Shown here piece after piece: positions 6,192 to 7,221 of a stretch of 7,221 nt of DNA (position 1 is the stretch's first letter; every line of letters starts with the position of its first letter). The stretch is taken from NCBI GenBank assembly GCA_050743625.1, contig JBOGED010000338.1, forward strand, positions 1 through 7,221. Reading direction: 5' to 3'. The notes under the pieces are model-generated. The model was not told where the DNA came from and made no database searches. It saw only the letters and a list, made by a program, of their open reading frames with translations. The translations under genes and the position numbers were made by a program. Source of the stretch: JBOGED01 sp050743625. Its GTDB lineage: Bacteria > Actinomycetota > Nitriliruptoria > Euzebyales > Egibacteraceae.

Positions 6192-6231
6192 ACCGAGGGG
6201 CCCACGGTGGGTAGGCCGGGGGCCCCTCGGT
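6192..6231. terminator. Orphan terminator-like hairpin
   Basis: ACCGAGGGGCCC and GGGCCCCTCGGT are perfect 12-bp arms around a 16-base loop. No T run follows on either strand, as is common for high-GC actinobacterial terminators. No gene is seen ending here on either strand, so it may mark a lost gene or insulate the divergent promoters. Confidence 0.5.
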
Positions 6232-6269
6232 GTGATTCGCCACATGATCACAAGGCCGATTTGGGGCCT
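6231..6269. repeat. Two small inverted repeats
   Basis: TGTGAT (6231-6236) and ATCACA (6247-6252) are separated by 10 bases, and AGGCC (6253-6257) and GGCCT (6265-6269) by 7. Either could be an operator. The first is spaced too widely for a classic CRP-type site. Confidence 0.25.
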
Positions 6270-6295
6270 ATCGATGTTTTGTGTAGGCTGCATTG

Positions 6296-6385
6296 GCTAT
6301 CCGCAGTCGCTGCAGAGCGTGATACGCGCACACTGTGGGGGCACAGCGGCGCCTTCGGGGTCACCCTACGGCGACTGCGGATAGC
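6296..6385. repeat. 90-bp element bounded by perfect 15-bp inverted repeats
   Basis: GCTATCCGCAGTCGC at 6296-6310 and its exact complement at 6371-6385 enclose 60 bases. Inside, GCGC (6326-6329) and CTGTG (6333-6337) can pair with CACAG (6342-6346) and GCGC (6349-6352) around a GGGG loop, so a branched or stacked hairpin is possible. It does not carry the conserved features of a tRNA or of SRP RNA. A structured RNA, an attenuator, or a relic of a palindromic mobile element are all possible. Confidence 0.5.
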
Positions 6386-6522
6386 GCATCCATCAGACAC
6401 CCTTGTCCAGCCGCATCGTAGGCCTCGTCGAGCAGGCGTTGTCCTCGGCCATCCGGACTACGGGGGGCACGTGGGTTGGGAGGCCATCGGCGGCGACCGG
6501 TGCTGGCCTGCCTGCACGACCT
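6361..6522 (-). other. Possible 3' end of a lost minus-strand gene
   Basis: One minus-strand frame is open for 53 codons and ends with QRLLDEAYDAAGQG, then LMDALSAVAVG and a TGA at 6361-6363. The last 27 residues look like a protein C-terminus, but the upstream part is arginine- and proline-rich and not protein-like, and there is no start. I recognise no family. The right arm of the 15-bp repeat lies inside it. Confidence 0.2.
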
Positions 6523-6523
6523 C

Positions 6524-6529
6524 TAAGGT
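6524..6529 (+). promoter_or_regulatory. Possible -10 box or ribosome binding site of the phosphatase gene
   Basis: TAAGGT ends 7 bases before the GTG at 6537, the same spacing as the TAnnnT box of the ATPase gene. The AAGGTGGG at 6525-6532 could instead be a ribosome binding site with about 4-5 bases of spacing. Both readings support the GTG start. Confidence 0.4.
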
Positions 6530-6536
6530 GGGTCGC

Positions 6537-7221
6537 GTGCCCGCATCTGACCAGCCCGAGATGGAGTATCGGCAGCATCGGTTCCGGTTGCCGCCCGGCG
6601 GGGTAGACCTGCTGCTCATACGCCATGGTGAATCCCAGTCGGCCCGGGCCGGCACCCGCTTTCCGTTATGCGATGGGCACGCCGACCCACCCCTCGATCC
6701 CAGAGGGCACGAAGAAGCCGAGCGGGTCGCGAGACGTCTCGAAGGCCAGCGGCTCTCGGCGATCTATGTGACGCCCCTGCGGCGTACCGCCCAGACCGCC
6801 GCCCCGCTCGCCGAGCGGCTCGGCGTCGAGCCCTTGGTGGAGGCTGACCTGCGCGAGGTCGGCCTCGGGGAGTGGGAAGGCGCGTTGTTCCGGATCCGCG
6901 TCAGCGAGAACCACCCCATCGCACAGCGGATGATCGCCGAGGGCCGGTGGGATGTCATCCCCGGCGCCGAGCCGCTCGACTCGTTTGCCGCGCGTGTCCG
7001 GGCGGGCATCGCGCGTATCGCCGCGGGACATCCGGACGAGCGGGTAGCGGTGTTCACCCACGGCGGGGTGATCGGGATGGCGGTCGCGCTCGCGACCCAG
7101 GGGCGTCCCTTCGCGTTCATCGGCTCCGACAACGCATCGATCACCCATCTGGCTGTCGTCGGGGACGACTGGATCCTCCGGCGGTTCAACGACACGGGTC
7201 ACCTCGGCACCGACTTCGACC
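6537..7221 (+). CDS. Histidine phosphatase (phosphoglycerate mutase-like), 3' end off the window
   Basis: Enzymes of this superfamily hydrolyse phosphate esters through a phospho-histidine. The substrate cannot be told from sequence. The 228 visible residues include LLLIRHGES with the nucleophile His at 30, TPLRRTAQTA at 79-88 with the usual phosphate-binding Arg, LREVGLGEWEG at 105-115 with the likely acid Glu at 107, and VFTHGGVIG with the second catalytic His at 175. The reading frame is open to the window edge and ends RRFNDTGHLGTDFD, close to where this family normally stops. The GTG at 6537 is preferred over the ATG at 6561 because of the upstream AAGG/TAAGGT signal. The gene looks intact and stands alone. 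Confidence 0.88.
   Translation, partial: MPASDQPEMEYRQHRFRLPPGGVDLLLIRHGESQSARAGTRFPLCDGHADPPLDPRGHEEAERVARRLEGQRLSAIYVTPLRRTAQTAAPLAERLGVEPLVEADLREVGLGEWEGALFRIRVSENHPIAQRMIAEGRWDVIPGAEPLDSFAARVRAGIARIAAGHPDERVAVFTHGGVIGMAVALATQGRPFAFIGSDNASITHLAVVGDDWILRRFNDTGHLGTDFD

Noticed and set aside
6231..6252. CRP-like site with TGTGA and TCACA halves
   Set aside because: The half-sites are 12 bases apart instead of 6, and there is no other support.
6296..6385. tRNA or SRP RNA gene
   Set aside because: The length is compatible, but there is no cloverleaf, no anticodon or T-loop consensus, and none of the conserved SRP loop bases.
6666..7202. Minus-strand open frame opposite the phosphatase
   Set aside because: The plus strand contains all catalytic motifs of the histidine phosphatase in one frame; the minus frame is its shadow.
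1..7221. CRISPR array, phage or conjugative genes
   Set aside because: No regularly spaced repeats and no phage, integrase or plasmid-transfer motifs were seen on either strand.

Overview
The window is high-GC DNA whose gene families are typical of Actinomycetota: an AfsR/SARP-type regulator (BTAD, NB-ARC and TPR domains), a berberine-bridge (BBE-like) flavoenzyme, a small P-loop kinase-like ATPase and a histidine phosphatase. Several starts lie 7-8 bases after a TAnnnT box, as in leaderless actinobacterial transcripts. I cannot name the genus.

Layout. 1-539: no convincing gene; one strong palindrome (63-79) and one weak minus-strand reading frame. 540-4012 (minus): a full-length AfsR/SARP-like regulator gene of about 976 codons once repaired, broken in three places. 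It has a frame change near 3278, one extra base in a G run at 2807-2810 (minus strand), and a 535-bp insertion at 1768-2302. The insertion has an 8-bp target duplication (GCACTTGG at 1760-1767 and 2303-2310) and 27-bp imperfect terminal inverted repeats that resemble ISL3-family ends. No transposase is visible inside, so it looks like a MITE or a deleted IS. Removing the insertion and one target copy restores the regulator's reading frame exactly. 4113-4580 (plus): an intact small ATPase/kinase-like gene, divergent from the regulator, whose stop codon runs into a palindromic terminator shared with the convergent remnant on the other strand. 4596-5964 (minus): a BBE-like FAD oxidase gene with one extra base in a homopolymer (4943-4946). 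Its 3' end is missing and is joined near 4760-4768 to what looks like the 3' end of a GNAT acetyltransferase gene. 5965-6536: a long intergenic region rich in structure. It holds an 11-bp tandem repeat with SARP-box geometry, an inverted-repeat operator candidate, a G-quadruplex motif, a terminator-like hairpin and a 90-bp element bounded by perfect 15-bp inverted repeats. 6537-7221 (plus): a histidine phosphatase, intact as far as seen, running off the window a few residues before its expected end.

How it fits together. The two plus-strand genes look functional; the two large minus-strand genes look like decaying or damaged genes. The best-supported new observation is the small transposable element in the regulator. 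A working inference is that a SARP-like regulator and a flavin oxidase belonged to a secondary-metabolism locus now being lost. The alternative for the single-base frame changes, though not for the insertion or the gene fusion, is sequencing error.
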